From NCBI GenBank assembly GCA_038207585.1, contig JBBQZP010000029.1, positions 1 to 44,984 of the forward strand: a stretch of 44,984 bases of DNA. The letters run 5' to 3'. Positions within the stretch are counted from its first letter, which is position 1, and the number at the start of each line of letters is the position of its first letter. Below the pieces are notes generated by a model that worked only from the letters and a program-made list of their open reading frames with translations, was not told the DNA's origin and ran no database searches. Both the position numbers and the translations under genes were made by a program. Below, piece by piece: positions 24,302 through 32,865 of the stretch. This DNA is from JBBQZP01 sp038207585. GTDB lineage: Bacteria > Pseudomonadota > Alphaproteobacteria > Rhodobacterales > Rhodobacteraceae.

Positions 24302-26545
24302 ATGCCTGAAAGATCGGAAAGCGAAAGCCGCAAATTGTTGCGGCGGCTGCGCGACAGCCTTGCAGAGCCGGGTGCCGGACAGGACCGGCTTGACCGGATC
24401 ACGCATATCATCGCGGACTCGATCGGGTCAGAGGTCTGCTCGATCTATCTGTTCCGTGACAGCGATACGCTGGAGCTTTGCGCTACCGAAGGGCTCAAGC
24501 CCGAGTCGGTGCACCAGACGCGCATGAAGCTGGGCGAAGGACTGGTGGGCCGAGTCGCGCGCACGGCTACCCCGGTGAATACCGGCAATGCCCCCGCCGA
24601 ACGCGGTTTTCGCTATATGCCCGAAACCGGGGAAGAGGTGTTTTCGGCCTTTCTGGGCGTGCCGATCCAGCGGGTTGGCGAGGGCTTGGGTGTACTGGTC
24701 GTGCAATCCAAAAAGACCGATGCCTATTCCGACGATCAGGTCTATGCGCTGGAAGTGGTGGCGATGGTGCTGGCTGAGATGACCGAACTTGGCGCGTTTC
24801 AGGGCGAGGGTGCCGCCCTTGCCCCCCTGCACCGCCAGCCGGTTCTGATAAGGGGTGGCACCGGGCAGGAAGGGGCTGCCGAGGGCCATGTCTGGCTGCA
24901 CGAGGCGCGGGTGGTGGTCACCAACCCGGTGGCGGATGACCCGGTGCTGGAGACCGAACGCATCCGCGCCGCCGTGGGCGAATTGCGGGTGTCGGTCGAC
25001 GATCTTTTATCGGTGCCAAGCCTTGATAAGGACCAAAAGCAGGTTCTGGAAGCCTACCGGATGTTCGCCCATTCGCGTGGCTGGCTGCGCCGTATGGAGG
25101 AGGACATCCAGCTTGGCCTGTCAGCTGAAGCCGCTGTCGAAAAAGAACAGTCGGCCACCCGCGCGCGCCTGCAACAGGTGCCCGACGCCTATCTGCGCGA
25201 GCGGCTGCATGATCTGGATGATCTGTCTAACCGGCTGTTGCGGATTCTGACCGGACAGGGCCTGAACACCGGTGCCGAAATGCCGGAAAATCCGGTGCTT
25301 GTGGCGCGCAACATCGGGCCTGCGGAATTGCTGGAATACGGGCGCAAACTGCGCGGCGTGGTGCTGGAGGAAGGCTCGGTCGGATCGCACGCCGCCGTGG
25401 TGGCGCGCGCGCTGGCGATCCCGTTGGTCATCAATGCCGGGCGGATCACCTCGGAGGCGCTGAACGGCGATCACATCTTGGTCGACGGCGATCAGGGCAT
25501 CGTGCATCTGCGCCCCGACGATACCGTGGCCCGCGCGTTCCGCGAGAAGATCGCGATGTTTGCCAAGGCGCAGGAACGCTATGCGGGTCTGCGCGATCTG
25601 CCGGCGCAATCGACCTGCGGATCGGTGACCACACTTATGATGAACGCGGGTCTGATGGCCGACCTGCCAAGCCTGGAAGGATCGGGGGCTGCGGGGGTCG
25701 GGTTGTTCCGCACCGAACTGCAGTTCCTGATCCGCAATCATATGCCTAAACGGGCCGAGTTGGCGGTACTTTATGCCCGCGTGATGGATGCGGCCAAGGG
25801 TCGCCCGGTGGCGTTTCGCACTCTTGATATCGGGTCGGACAAGGTACTGCCCTATATGAAACCCAATGACGAGCCCAACCCTGCGATGGGCTGGCGCGCG
25901 ATCCGGGTCGGGCTGGACAAACCCGGCGTGCTGCGGATGCAATTGCAGGCGCTGCTGCGGGCTGCGAACGGGCGGCCGCTTTCGGTGATGTTCCCCTTTG
26001 TGTCGGAAATGGGTGAATTCACCCAAGCCCGCGCGCAGTTTCTAAGCGAGATTCACCGCGAGAAAAGTCTGGGCCACGCTGTGCCAAGCGCGCTAAAGAT
26101 CGGTGCCATGCTGGAGACACCGAGTCTGGCGTTTGCACCGCAATCTTTCTTCGATATGGTCGATTTCATCTCGATCGGGGGCAATGATCTTAAACAGTTC
26201 TTCTTCGCCGCTGACCGCGAGAATGAGCGGGTGCGGCGCCGCTATGACACGCTGAACACATCGTTCCTGACGTTTCTGGGCAAGATCGTCGGGCGCTGTG
26301 AAGAAACCGGCACGGCGCTGTCATTTTGCGGCGAGGATGCGGGCCGACCGGTCGAGGCGCTGGTTTTCGCCGCCCTTGGCATCCGCACGCTGTCGATGCG
26401 CCCTGCGTCCATCGGGCCGGTGAAGGCACTCTTGCGGCGGGTCAATCTGGACGAAGCGGGGGCCGTGATCCGGGCCGCCATGGATGCAGGCTGCGAAACG
26501 GTGCGCCCTGCGGTGATGGACTGGCTGGCGTCTCAGGCCGATTAG
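24302..26545 (+). CDS. ptsP: Phosphoenolpyruvate-protein phosphotransferase PtsP (EI-Ntr)
   Basis: A 747-aa enzyme I of the nitrogen-type phosphotransferase system. It takes phosphate from PEP to its histidine and passes it to NPr, signalling carbon/nitrogen state rather than transporting sugar. An N-terminal GAF domain covers about residues 20-165; the phosphoryl-histidine block is GSVGSHAAVVARALAIPLVI (His363); the PEP-binding barrel has GAAGVGLFRTELQFL, FRTLDIGSDK, GAMLETPSL, SIGGNDLKQFF and the catalytic LSFCGEDAG (Cys676). Length and domain order are as expected for PtsP. Neither NPr nor EIIA-Ntr is in the window. Its TAG stop is also the first three bases of a 117-bp repeat element. Confidence 0.96.
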   Translation: MPERSESESRKLLRRLRDSLAEPGAGQDRLDRITHIIADSIGSEVCSIYLFRDSDTLELCATEGLKPESVHQTRMKLGEGLVGRVARTATPVNTGNAPAERGFRYMPETGEEVFSAFLGVPIQRVGEGLGVLVVQSKKTDAYSDDQVYALEVVAMVLAEMTELGAFQGEGAALAPLHRQPVLIRGGTGQEGAAEGHVWLHEARVVVTNPVADDPVLETERIRAAVGELRVSVDDLLSVPSLDKDQKQVLEAYRMFAHSRGWLRRMEEDIQLGLSAEAAVEKEQSATRARLQQVPDAYLRERLHDLDDLSNRLLRILTGQGLNTGAEMPENPVLVARNIGPAELLEYGRKLRGVVLEEGSVGSHAAVVARALAIPLVINAGRITSEALNGDHILVDGDQGIVHLRPDDTVARAFREKIAMFAKAQERYAGLRDLPAQSTCGSVTTLMMNAGLMADLPSLEGSGAAGVGLFRTELQFLIRNHMPKRAELAVLYARVMDAAKGRPVAFRTLDIGSDKVLPYMKPNDEPNPAMGWRAIRVGLDKPGVLRMQLQALLRAANGRPLSVMFPFVSEMGEFTQARAQFLSEIHREKSLGHAVPSALKIGAMLETPSLAFAPQSFFDMVDFISIGGNDLKQFFFAADRENERVRRRYDTLNTSFLTFLGKIVGRCEETGTALSFCGEDAGRPVEALVFAALGIRTLSMRPASIGPVKALLRRVNLDEAGAVIRAAMDAGCETVRPAVMDWLASQAD

Positions 26546-26659
26546 AGCGGATTTCCCTCAGTATGATTCAGATTGAAGGAAATCCAAGACATGCAAGCCA
26601 TTGGGAATGTTGCGTGTTGCGTTTGACCTGCTGAACCCGACCAAGCGCAACACGCTCTA
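26543..26659. mobile_element. 117-bp MITE-like element with TAGAGCG inverted termini
   Basis: The ends are TAGAGCG (26543-26549) and CGCTCTA (26653-26659). Inside, GGATTTCC (26549-26556) pairs with GGAAATCC (26578-26585). Then GCGTGTTGCGTTTG (26612-26625) pairs with CAAGCGCAACACGC (26642-26655), 14 bp with one G-T-type mismatch. No coding capacity. Sequences with GCGTTTG/CGCAACACGCTCTA arms occur repeatedly in rhodobacteral genomes as I recall. The element begins within the ptsP stop codon, so it inserted at the very end of ptsP or supplied its stop. Confidence 0.6.
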
Positions 26660-26682
26660 GGGGCAGCGGGTCTGCACGAAGG

Positions 26683-26705
26683 AAAATTCTTGAAGGAAGA
26701 ATTTT
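26683..26705. repeat. AT-rich inverted repeat AAAATTCTT/AAGAATTTT
   Basis: AAAATTCTT (26683-26691) and AAGAATTTT (26697-26705) are perfect 9-bp arms around GAAGG. It lies between the MITE-like element and the GGATATTT motif. A related AT-rich palindrome occurs after hisE (42393-42414). Either strand could form a hairpin, but no U-tract terminator shape is evident. Confidence 0.6.
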
Positions 26706-26748
26706 AGGGGCGTTCCGCCCCCTCGCCCATGCCGGGCTCACCCCCTGA

Positions 26749-26770
26749 GGATATTTGTGAACAGAAAAAG
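26749..26770 (+). repeat. GGATATTT-type intergenic motif, copy 2
   Basis: The 22-bp sequence (GGATATTTGTGAACAGAAAA plus AG) is identical to the reverse complement of 41161-41182 and two bases different from 112-133. It is preceded by a C-rich run (CCCCCTGA), as in copy 1, and lies just after the EcsC gene stop on the opposite strand. Confidence 0.7.
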
Positions 26771-26789
26771 TCTCAGGCACGGCGGGTCA

Positions 26790-27548
26790 TCAGGTTTTGC
26801 TGACCGGCTTTTTGGTTGTGGCTTCGGCATAAAGCCGGGACACGTCTTCCATGCCATGATCATTGATCAGCCGCAGCAGTGCGAAGCGAATCTCGGCAAG
26901 ATCGCGGTAGTGGTTCAGGAAGGCCACATTGAGCGCGGCCCCAGAGACAGCGCCCAGAACCGGAATTGCCTGCGCCGCCAGTTTCTGGCCAAGAGCGGCG
27001 GCAAGACGCGGGGCGACACGGGCGATGAGCGCCTGCAAAGCCGCGCCGTTCAGAGCAAGGCGCGCGCCCAGAAAGGCCGTATTGATGCCGTCGTCCTGTG
27101 CCAGTGGGCTGCCTGCGTTGAACACCCGCAGGCATTCGTCGCGCACCCAAGGATCGTCAGGGTTGAAGCCTTCCTTCTCGGCGGCGCGACGGATGGTGTG
27201 CAGGATCAGGGTGATGGTCACCGGCAGTTCGGCAAGCGATGTCGCAAGCCCGCCCATGCCCCCCGCGACCCCAGTCAGCGCAGCAACCGCGGGCGCTGCG
27301 TGGCGACCAAGATCGGGGGCAGAGCGACCGCGTGCAGCAAGGGCGTGGCCCTGTTCCAGCCCTCGGGCGACCATGGTTTCGATCTGTTGGCGCACGGGTT
27401 TGGGCAGCACCGCCATTTGCTGTTCGACCGAGCCACCCATGCGGTTCATCAGCGCCATCAGCGGCCCCGTCGCCCGCGCCTGACGCGCGGCAAGCGCCGC
27501 AATCTGTACGGCAAGGTCGGGGAGCGGATCTGGCGGCGCGTCTGTCAT
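26790..27548 (-). CDS. EcsC family protein
   Basis: A 252-aa protein resembling the EcsC family. Typical features are the glycine-rich hydrophobic stretches (GVAGGMGGLATSLAELPVTI, LAAQAIPVLGAVSGAALNVA) and the conserved charged end (FLNHYRDLAEIRFALLRL). No signal peptide is present; the hydrophobic patches suggest peripheral or partly inserted membrane association. EcsC function is poorly known (linked in Bacillus to the Ecs transporter). The start is ATG 27548 (MTDAPPDPLPDL). It lies 59 bp after the GNAT gene on the same strand. Confidence 0.8.
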   Translation of the reverse strand: MTDAPPDPLPDLAVQIAALAARQARATGPLMALMNRMGGSVEQQMAVLPKPVRQQIETMVARGLEQGHALAARGRSAPDLGRHAAPAVAALTGVAGGMGGLATSLAELPVTITLILHTIRRAAEKEGFNPDDPWVRDECLRVFNAGSPLAQDDGINTAFLGARLALNGAALQALIARVAPRLAAALGQKLAAQAIPVLGAVSGAALNVAFLNHYRDLAEIRFALLRLINDHGMEDVSRLYAEATTKKPVSKT

Positions 27549-27607
27549 GGCACATAGGTAGGGTCCGGCCCGGCTCACTGCAATGCCCGGCAGGAGGGTT
27601 GACCGGG

Positions 27608-28156
27608 TCAGGTGGCCTTTGTGACCATGCCCCCCACCCCGGCCCAGGCGCCACTCACAAGATCAAAGCCCAGCACGCGGTCGGGGTTTGTGGGGGGGGG
27701 CATCACGACGTCTGTCAGCTTGTGAAAGCCAAAGCGGCTGTAATAGGGCGCATCGCCTACCAGAAGGACGCGCTCCCACCCCTGACGCCGCGCCTCGGCC
27801 AGACTTTCGTTGATCAGCAGGCCGCCCAGGCCTTCACCCTGCCGCGTCGGGTGCACGGCAATCGGGCCAAGCAAAAGGATGTCATGCTCGCCCACTTCGG
27901 CCGGCCAATAGCGGATTGCTGCGGCCAGCGCACCGTCTGCATCACGCAAAACCAGACACAGCGACGCCACCGTCGCCACCCCGTCGCGCAGCCGGTAGGA
28001 TGACAGCGCCGTGCGCCCCGGCGAGAAACAATGGTCATAAAGCGCCTCGACCTCCCACCAGTCGGCCTCGGTCTCTTCCTCCAGTCGGTACAAGGGCAGT
28101 CTCCCGGACTGGAAGGACAATGTGAGGGGCGAATCCGCTGGAAACGCAGCTAGCAT
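27608..28156 (-). CDS. GNAT-family N-acetyltransferase
   Basis: A 182-aa acetyltransferase with the acetyl-CoA binding loop in VHPTRQGEGLGGLLINESL (about residues 101-119), preceded by ILLLGPIAV and followed by ERVLLVGDAPYYSRFGF. The YYSRFGF end is typical of a GNAT subgroup acting on small or protein substrates. The substrate is unknown. The ATG at 28156 has AGGT upstream. It is divergent from the flavin reductase, only 38 bp between start codons, so the two must share or overlap promoters. It is likely co-transcribed with the EcsC gene. Confidence 0.9.
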   Translation of the reverse strand: MLAAFPADSPLTLSFQSGRLPLYRLEEETEADWWEVEALYDHCFSPGRTALSSYRLRDGVATVASLCLVLRDADGALAAAIRYWPAEVGEHDILLLGPIAVHPTRQGEGLGGLLINESLAEARRQGWERVLLVGDAPYYSRFGFHKLTDVVMPPPTNPDRVLGFDLVSGAWAGVGGMVTKAT

Positions 28157-28194
28157 GACGCTACCTGAGGTTCAAACAGGAGATGAGGTTGCAG

Positions 28195-28773
28195 ATGTTC
28201 TATCGCCCCGAAGATGGCCACGGACTGCCGCACAACCCGTTCAACGCGATCATCGCGCCGCGTCCGATCGGCTGGATTTCGACGCGCGGGCCAATGGGCG
28301 ACAATTTGGCGCCCTATTCGTTCTTTAACGGCGTGGCCTACGACCCGCCGCAGGTGATGTTTGCGTCAACCGGGGTGAAGGACTCACTTCGGGCGGCCCG
28401 GGCGACGGGCGTATTCTGTGTGAACATGGTGACCGAAGGGCTGACCGATGCAATGAACGCAAGCGCTGCTTCGGTAGCCGAAGGGGTCGATGAATTCGGG
28501 CTTGCGGGACTGGAAAAGGCGACGTGCCACACGATTGACTGCCCCCGCGTGGCCGCCTCCCCCGCCGCTTTCGAATGCCGCGTGACACAGATCGTGACAC
28601 TGGCGGGCGACGGGAATTTTGTGGTGTTCGGCGAGGTCACCGGGGTCCATATCGCGGAGGATGCGCTGACTGCCGGTCGGTTCGATACCGCCCGTCTGCA
28701 CCCGTTGGCACGGATGGGATACATGGACTACACGGTGGTGGAGCGGAGTTTCGAGTTGAAGCGCCCGGACTGA
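28195..28773 (+). CDS. Flavin reductase-like (FMN-binding split-barrel) protein
   Basis: A 192-aa protein of the flavin reductase family that binds FMN. It shows MFYRPEDGHGLPHNPFNAII, APRPIGWISTRGPMGDNLAP, YSFFNGVAYDPPQVMFAST and FCVNMVTEGLTDAMNASAA, and it ends MGYMDYTVVERSFEL. This subgroup is often annotated as an NADH:FMN oxidoreductase or nitrilotriacetate monooxygenase component; physiological role unknown. The ATG at 28195 is preferred to 28183: GAGG lies 5 bases upstream, whereas AGGAG would touch the earlier ATG. Confidence 0.9.
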   Translation: MFYRPEDGHGLPHNPFNAIIAPRPIGWISTRGPMGDNLAPYSFFNGVAYDPPQVMFASTGVKDSLRAARATGVFCVNMVTEGLTDAMNASAASVAEGVDEFGLAGLEKATCHTIDCPRVAASPAAFECRVTQIVTLAGDGNFVVFGEVTGVHIAEDALTAGRFDTARLHPLARMGYMDYTVVERSFELKRPD

Positions 28774-28848
28774 CGCATGTGTAGACGCCGCACGCCACTG
28801 CCGCCATAAGGGCACTGCACATCGTCAAGACTGGCCCGGAGCATGCCC

Positions 28849-29379
28849 GTGAAATCCGTAAAGGACTACATCCGCACAATCGCCGATTTTCCGCATCAGG
28901 GGATCCTGTTCCGTGACGTGACCACGCTTTTTGCCGACCCGCGCGGGTTCCGGATGTGCGTCGATCAGCTTCTTTCACCTTATGCCGGATTGCGCATCGA
29001 CAAGGTTGCAGGGCTGGAGGCGCGGGGCTTCATCCTTGGCGGCGCTGTGGCACATCAGTTGTCGACAGGTTTCATCCCGATCCGCAAGAAGGGCAAACTG
29101 CCGGGCCGCACGATCGCGCAAAGCTATACGCTGGAATATGGCGAGGCCGTGGTCGAGGTGCATGACGACGCAATGCAGCCGGGCGAAAAGGTTCTGCTGG
29201 TCGATGACCTGCTGGCAACCGGTGGTACGGCCGAAGCCGGCATCCGCCTAATCGAGCGGTTGGGGGCCGAGGTCATCGGCTGCGCCTTCGTCGTTGATCT
29301 GCCCGACCTTGGCGGTCGCCGGAAACTGGAGGCGATGGGCATGGACGTCCACGCTCTTTGCGCATTTGACGGCCTTTGA
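28849..29379 (+). CDS. apt: Adenine phosphoribosyltransferase
   Basis: A 176-aa purine salvage enzyme making AMP from adenine and PRPP. The PRPP-binding motif is VLLVDDLLATGGTAEAG; other signatures are FPHQGILFRDVTTLFADP, GLEARGFILGGAVA and IPIRKKGKLPG. The GTG at 28849 (VKSVKDYIRT) is preferred: GGAG ends 7 bases upstream, whereas the ATG at 28843 is only one base from it. From memory, related proteins begin MKSVKDYIRT. A strong terminator lies 133 bp downstream of the stop. Confidence 0.96.
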   Translation: MKSVKDYIRTIADFPHQGILFRDVTTLFADPRGFRMCVDQLLSPYAGLRIDKVAGLEARGFILGGAVAHQLSTGFIPIRKKGKLPGRTIAQSYTLEYGEAVVEVHDDAMQPGEKVLLVDDLLATGGTAEAGIRLIERLGAEVIGCAFVVDLPDLGGRRKLEAMGMDVHALCAFDGL

Positions 29380-29540
29380 GCCAAAACACCGCTCCCGCAG
29401 ATCGTCGCTAACGATTTGGTAACACGAATCGAAATACACCTGTGGATGTCGGGTTGCCCCACAGCCCGGCAAGGCACTGCTTGCAACACGTGACCCAACT
29501 GACCCCACCCACCCCGCCGGTCCACCCCGGCGGGGTTTTT
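29380..29540 (+). ncRNA. Structured apt 3' region ending in an intrinsic terminator (possible sRNA)
   Basis: No ORF is supported here. An intrinsic terminator is clear: CCCCGCCG (29512-29519) pairs with CGGCGGGG (29528-29535), followed by TTTTT (29536-29540). Upstream, TTGCC/GGCAA (about 29454-29472) can pair in TTGCCCCACAGCCCGGCAA. The distance of about 130 nt from the apt stop and the internal hairpin leave room for a 3'-UTR-derived small RNA, but a plain long 3' UTR is equally possible. The rest of 29541-29762 holds a palindromic repeat (29585-29666) and nothing else recognisable. Confidence 0.3.
29512..29540 (+). terminator. Intrinsic terminator downstream of apt
   Basis: An 8-bp perfect GC stem (CCCCGCCG/CGGCGGGG) with an 8-nt loop is followed by five T. 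It is the best terminator for apt and separates it from the convergent uvrD. Confidence 0.85.
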
Positions 29541-29584
29541 GTTTCAATAACAGACGTTTGCCACCAAACCCCAAAGGTCAGCCA

Positions 29585-29666
29585 ACTTCATTTTTGCCCA
29601 AATACTCACCTTTGCCCTCGCCGCAACGACGACACAGGAAGATGAGTATTTTTACAAAAATGAAGT
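29585..29666. repeat. Long interrupted palindrome, GAGTATTT family, copy 2
   Basis: The left arm (29585-29608, ACTTCATTTTTG...AATACTCA) and the right arm (29643-29666, TGAGTATTTTTACA...GAAGT) are complementary with three mismatches, over 24 bp. Arm sequences match copy 1 at 22760-22844 while the loops differ. It lies between convergent apt and uvrD. Confidence 0.8.
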
Positions 29667-29762
29667 CTGATGAGAGGGTGGGATGGAGCGAAGGCGACGC
29701 CGTCCGAGCGGGGCTCGATGCCCCCGAGGACGGCCCCCCGGTACTATGTGTGCGACAATGGG

Positions 29763-32132
29763 TCAGAACGGAACGTCGTCGACCTCATGCGCGGCAATCA
29801 CATAGCGGGCGACGATCTTTTTCACGCCTGCCTTCTCGAAGTCGACATCCAACTTGTCGCCTTCAATCGCCACCACATCGCCATAGCCGAATTTGGTGTG
29901 GAACACCCGGTCGCCCGTTACAAAAGATGATACCGCATCCAGATCAATCACGGTGTTCTTCGCCTCACGCGGTTGCGCGACGGGCCGGGTTGCTGCGCGG
30001 TCCTGCATCCGCCGCCAGCCGGGTGAGTTGTAGACATCGGCCTTGGTCGCGCGGTCCTCGATGGACGATCCGCCAAAGCCCCCAGCCGCTGCCCCGAACC
30101 CGCCGCCGTAAAGACCGGGCGGGGTCAGCACATCCACATGTGCCGCAGGCAGTTCGTCAATGAACCGCGACGGCAGCGCCGATTGCCACTGGCCATACAC
30201 GCGCCGGTTCGAGGCGAACGAAATCGTGCACAAAGCCTCAGCCCGGGTGATGCCGACATAAGCCAGGCGGCGTTCTTCTTCTAGCCCTTTGTTATTCAAC
30301 GGTTGTTCATCCATCGACCGCTGTGACGGAAACAATCCGTCTTCCCAGCCCGGCAGGAACACGGCGGGAAATTCAAGCCCTTTGGCGGCATGCAGCGTCA
30401 TGATGCTGACCTTCTGGGCCGCCTCTTCCGTCTCATTCTCCATGATCAGGCTGACGTGTTCGAGAAACCCTTGCAGATTCTCGAACTGCTCCAGCGCTTT
30501 CACCAGTTCCTTCAGGTTCTCAAGCCGCCCCGGTGCTTCGGGCGTCTTGTCCTGCTGCCACATCTGGGTGTAGCCGGATTCTTCCAATATCTGCTCGGCG
30601 AGTTCGATATGACTGTGGCCCGCCACCAGCGTGCGCGCGTGCCAGCGGTCCACTCCGTCGACAAAGTGGCGCAACTGGCCCGCCCCCTTTCCGCCGATGC
30701 CACCGCCCGCCAGCAATTCCCGCGCGCCTTCCAGAAGCGGCACGCCGGATGCCCGCGCGGTGCGCTGTATATCTTGCTGCGCCTTGTCGCCAAGGCCGCG
30801 TTTGGGGGTATTCACCACACGTTCAAAGGCCAGATCATCCTCGGGCGAGACGGCAAGGCGGAAATAGGCCATCGCGTCGCGAATCTCCAGGCGTTCATAA
30901 AATCGCGGCCCGCCGATCACGCGGTAGGGCAGACCGATGGTCAGAAACCGGTCCTCAAACGCGCGCATCTGGTGGCTGGCGCGCACAAGGATTGCCATGT
31001 CGTCAAGGCCCAGCGGGTCCATGCTGCGGGTGCCGCGCTGCAACGCCTCCAGCTCGTCGCCGATCCAGCGCGCCTCTTCCTCGCCGTCCCAATGGCCGAT
31101 CAGGCGGACTTTCTCGCCGCCTTCGCGGTCGGTCCACAGCGTCTTGCCCAGCCGCCCCTTATTGCCCGCAATTACGCCGGATGCGGCAGCAAGAATATGG
31201 GGGGTCGACCGGTAATTCTGTTCCAGCCGTACCACATGCGAGCCGGGAAAATCCTTTTCAAACCGCAGGATATTGCCCACTTCCGCGCCGCGCCAGCCAT
31301 AGATCGACTGGTCATCATCGCCCACGCAACAGATGTTGCGATGCGCCTGCGCCAGCAGCCGCAGCCACAGATACTGGGCGACGTTGGTATCCTGATATTC
31401 GTCCACCAGAATATAGGGCAACCAGCGCTGGTATTGCGCCAGCACGTCCTTGTGGGTCTGAAAGATCGTCACGACATGCAGCAACAGATCGCCAAAATCG
31501 GTGGCGTTCAGGGTTTTCAGACGCTCCTGATACTGCTCGTAAAGCTCGGTGCCGCGGTTGTTATAGGCGCTGGCTTCCGAGGCTGGCACATTCGCGGGCG
31601 TCCAGGCGCGGTTTTTCCAGCTGTCGATCAGCCCCGCCAGCATCCGCGCGGGCCAGCGCTTTTCGTCGATGTTGGCGGCGGCAATCAGTTGTTTCAGAAG
31701 GCGAAGCTGATCATCGGTGTCCAGAATGGTGAAGTTCGATTTCAACCCCACCAGTTCGGCATGGCGGCGCAAGATCTTGACGCTGACCGAGTGGAAGGTG
31801 CCCATCCAGGGCATCCCCTCAATCTGCTGGCCCAGCATCCGGCCGACCCGGTCCTTCATCTCGCGCGCGGCCTTGTTGGTAAAGGTGACGGCCAGAATCT
31901 CGTTCGCGCGCGCCTTGCCGGTCATCAACAGATGCACGATCCGCGCCGTCAGCGCCTTGGTCTTGCCGGTGCCCGCGCCTGCCAGCATCAGAACCGGACC
32001 GTCCAGCGCCAGCACAGCCGCACGTTGGGCGGGGTTCAGATCATCCAGATACGGTTGCGGACGTGCCGCCATCGCCCGTTGGGACAATGGCACCGCCGCT
32101 TCAAACGCATCGCTTTCGTCGAACTGACTCAT
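29763..32132 (-). CDS. uvrD: DNA helicase II (UvrD/PcrA)
   Basis: A 789-aa superfamily 1A 3'-5' helicase acting in nucleotide excision and mismatch repair. Helicase motifs in order: LNPAQRAAVLALDGPVLMLA (Q motif), AGAGTGKTKALTARI (Walker A), VTFTNKAAREMKDRV, VDEYQDTNVAQY (motif II), GDDDQSIYGWRGAE (III), LEQNYRSTPHILA (IV), SIMTLHAAKGLEFPAVFLPG (V) and RLAYVGITRAE (VI). The C-terminus carries a Tudor-like tail (GDRVFHTKFGYGDVVAIEGD) typical of UvrD/PcrA. The ATG at 32132 has AGG about 10 bases upstream. A palindromic repeat lies about 100 bp beyond the stop. Confidence 0.97.
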   Translation of the reverse strand: MSQFDESDAFEAAVPLSQRAMAARPQPYLDDLNPAQRAAVLALDGPVLMLAGAGTGKTKALTARIVHLLMTGKARANEILAVTFTNKAAREMKDRVGRMLGQQIEGMPWMGTFHSVSVKILRRHAELVGLKSNFTILDTDDQLRLLKQLIAAANIDEKRWPARMLAGLIDSWKNRAWTPANVPASEASAYNNRGTELYEQYQERLKTLNATDFGDLLLHVVTIFQTHKDVLAQYQRWLPYILVDEYQDTNVAQYLWLRLLAQAHRNICCVGDDDQSIYGWRGAEVGNILRFEKDFPGSHVVRLEQNYRSTPHILAAASGVIAGNKGRLGKTLWTDREGGEKVRLIGHWDGEEEARWIGDELEALQRGTRSMDPLGLDDMAILVRASHQMRAFEDRFLTIGLPYRVIGGPRFYERLEIRDAMAYFRLAVSPEDDLAFERVVNTPKRGLGDKAQQDIQRTARASGVPLLEGARELLAGGGIGGKGAGQLRHFVDGVDRWHARTLVAGHSHIELAEQILEESGYTQMWQQDKTPEAPGRLENLKELVKALEQFENLQGFLEHVSLIMENETEEAAQKVSIMTLHAAKGLEFPAVFLPGWEDGLFPSQRSMDEQPLNNKGLEEERRLAYVGITRAEALCTISFASNRRVYGQWQSALPSRFIDELPAAHVDVLTPPGLYGGGFGAAAGGFGGSSIEDRATKADVYNSPGWRRMQDRAATRPVAQPREAKNTVIDLDAVSSFVTGDRVFHTKFGYGDVVAIEGDKLDVDFEKAGVKKIVARYVIAAHEVDDVPF

Positions 32133-32205
32133 AGACGCAGCCTAGCGCAGCTTTTGCGGAAGTTAAAGAAGTGTTCGCTTTCCGTTCCGAATTTTCCGCG
32201 CAAGG

Positions 32206-32688
32206 TTAATCTGCGGCGGCGGCCTTGGCGATATCCTCAAACTTCGCGTCCAGTTCTTTGGCAACGTCGGCCAAAGCCGCGCCCCCGTCGGCACTGTAGG
32301 GTGCGAAGACATAGCTTGGCGTTTTCCACGCCAGAGTGGACGAGCCGTCGGCGTCTTCCGTCACATAAAACCGTATCGGGGCCTCGATCATCGCGGCGGT
32401 CGACAGGGGCAGCACGCGCACGGCGTATTGCGGGGCAAAGACGCCGATCACACGGTTGCCGGGAAGGGTGACGCCCAGCTTCGCCGCAGCCTCGGTCGGC
32501 CCGGCTTCAGTCACGACGCCCATCTTGTTGGCCTTGGTGGCGGCTTTCACCGCCTCGACCATATCGCCGTAAGGTTTGGCACTGTCGATCACGCGCCAGC
32601 CGTCACTTTCGGCCATCGGTTTGACAGCGGGGGTTTCTGCCCATGCGGCCATCGGCAAAACGGCAAGGGTCATGGCAAGTCTGCGCAT
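32206..32688 (-). CDS. Periplasmic DUF302-like protein
   Basis: A 160-aa exported protein; signal peptide MRRLAMTLAVLPMAAWA-ET. The mature part shows AVKAATKANKMGVVTEAGPT, LGVTLPGNRVIGVFAPQYAV and EAPIRFYVTEDADGS, the pattern of DUF302 domains. Function unknown; the domain is found in many periplasmic proteins and may bind small ligands. The ATG at 32688 has AGGAG upstream; the longer frame to 32790 is rejected. It is divergent from pyc. Confidence 0.85.
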   Translation of the reverse strand: MRRLAMTLAVLPMAAWAETPAVKPMAESDGWRVIDSAKPYGDMVEAVKAATKANKMGVVTEAGPTEAAAKLGVTLPGNRVIGVFAPQYAVRVLPLSTAAMIEAPIRFYVTEDADGSSTLAWKTPSYVFAPYSADGGAALADVAKELDAKFEDIAKAAAAD

Positions 32689-32865
32689 CGGGTGGCTCCT
32701 GAAACATTGGGGATGGCGGATAATTGCACAGATCGCGCGGTCGGCCACATAACCTTCGCGTGAGGCGATCCGCGGCTTTGTGCGATGCAAGGTCGTATCC
32801 GCCCCTTGCGCTGCAGCGCGGCATGCCTAAAGTGCAGAGTTAATCACACCCACGGGGGGCGCCGA

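Noticed and set aside
22880..24406. 508-codon minus-strand open frame opposite lysC
   Set aside because: Antisense shadow of aspartokinase, with low-complexity His/Arg/Asp content and no family likeness.
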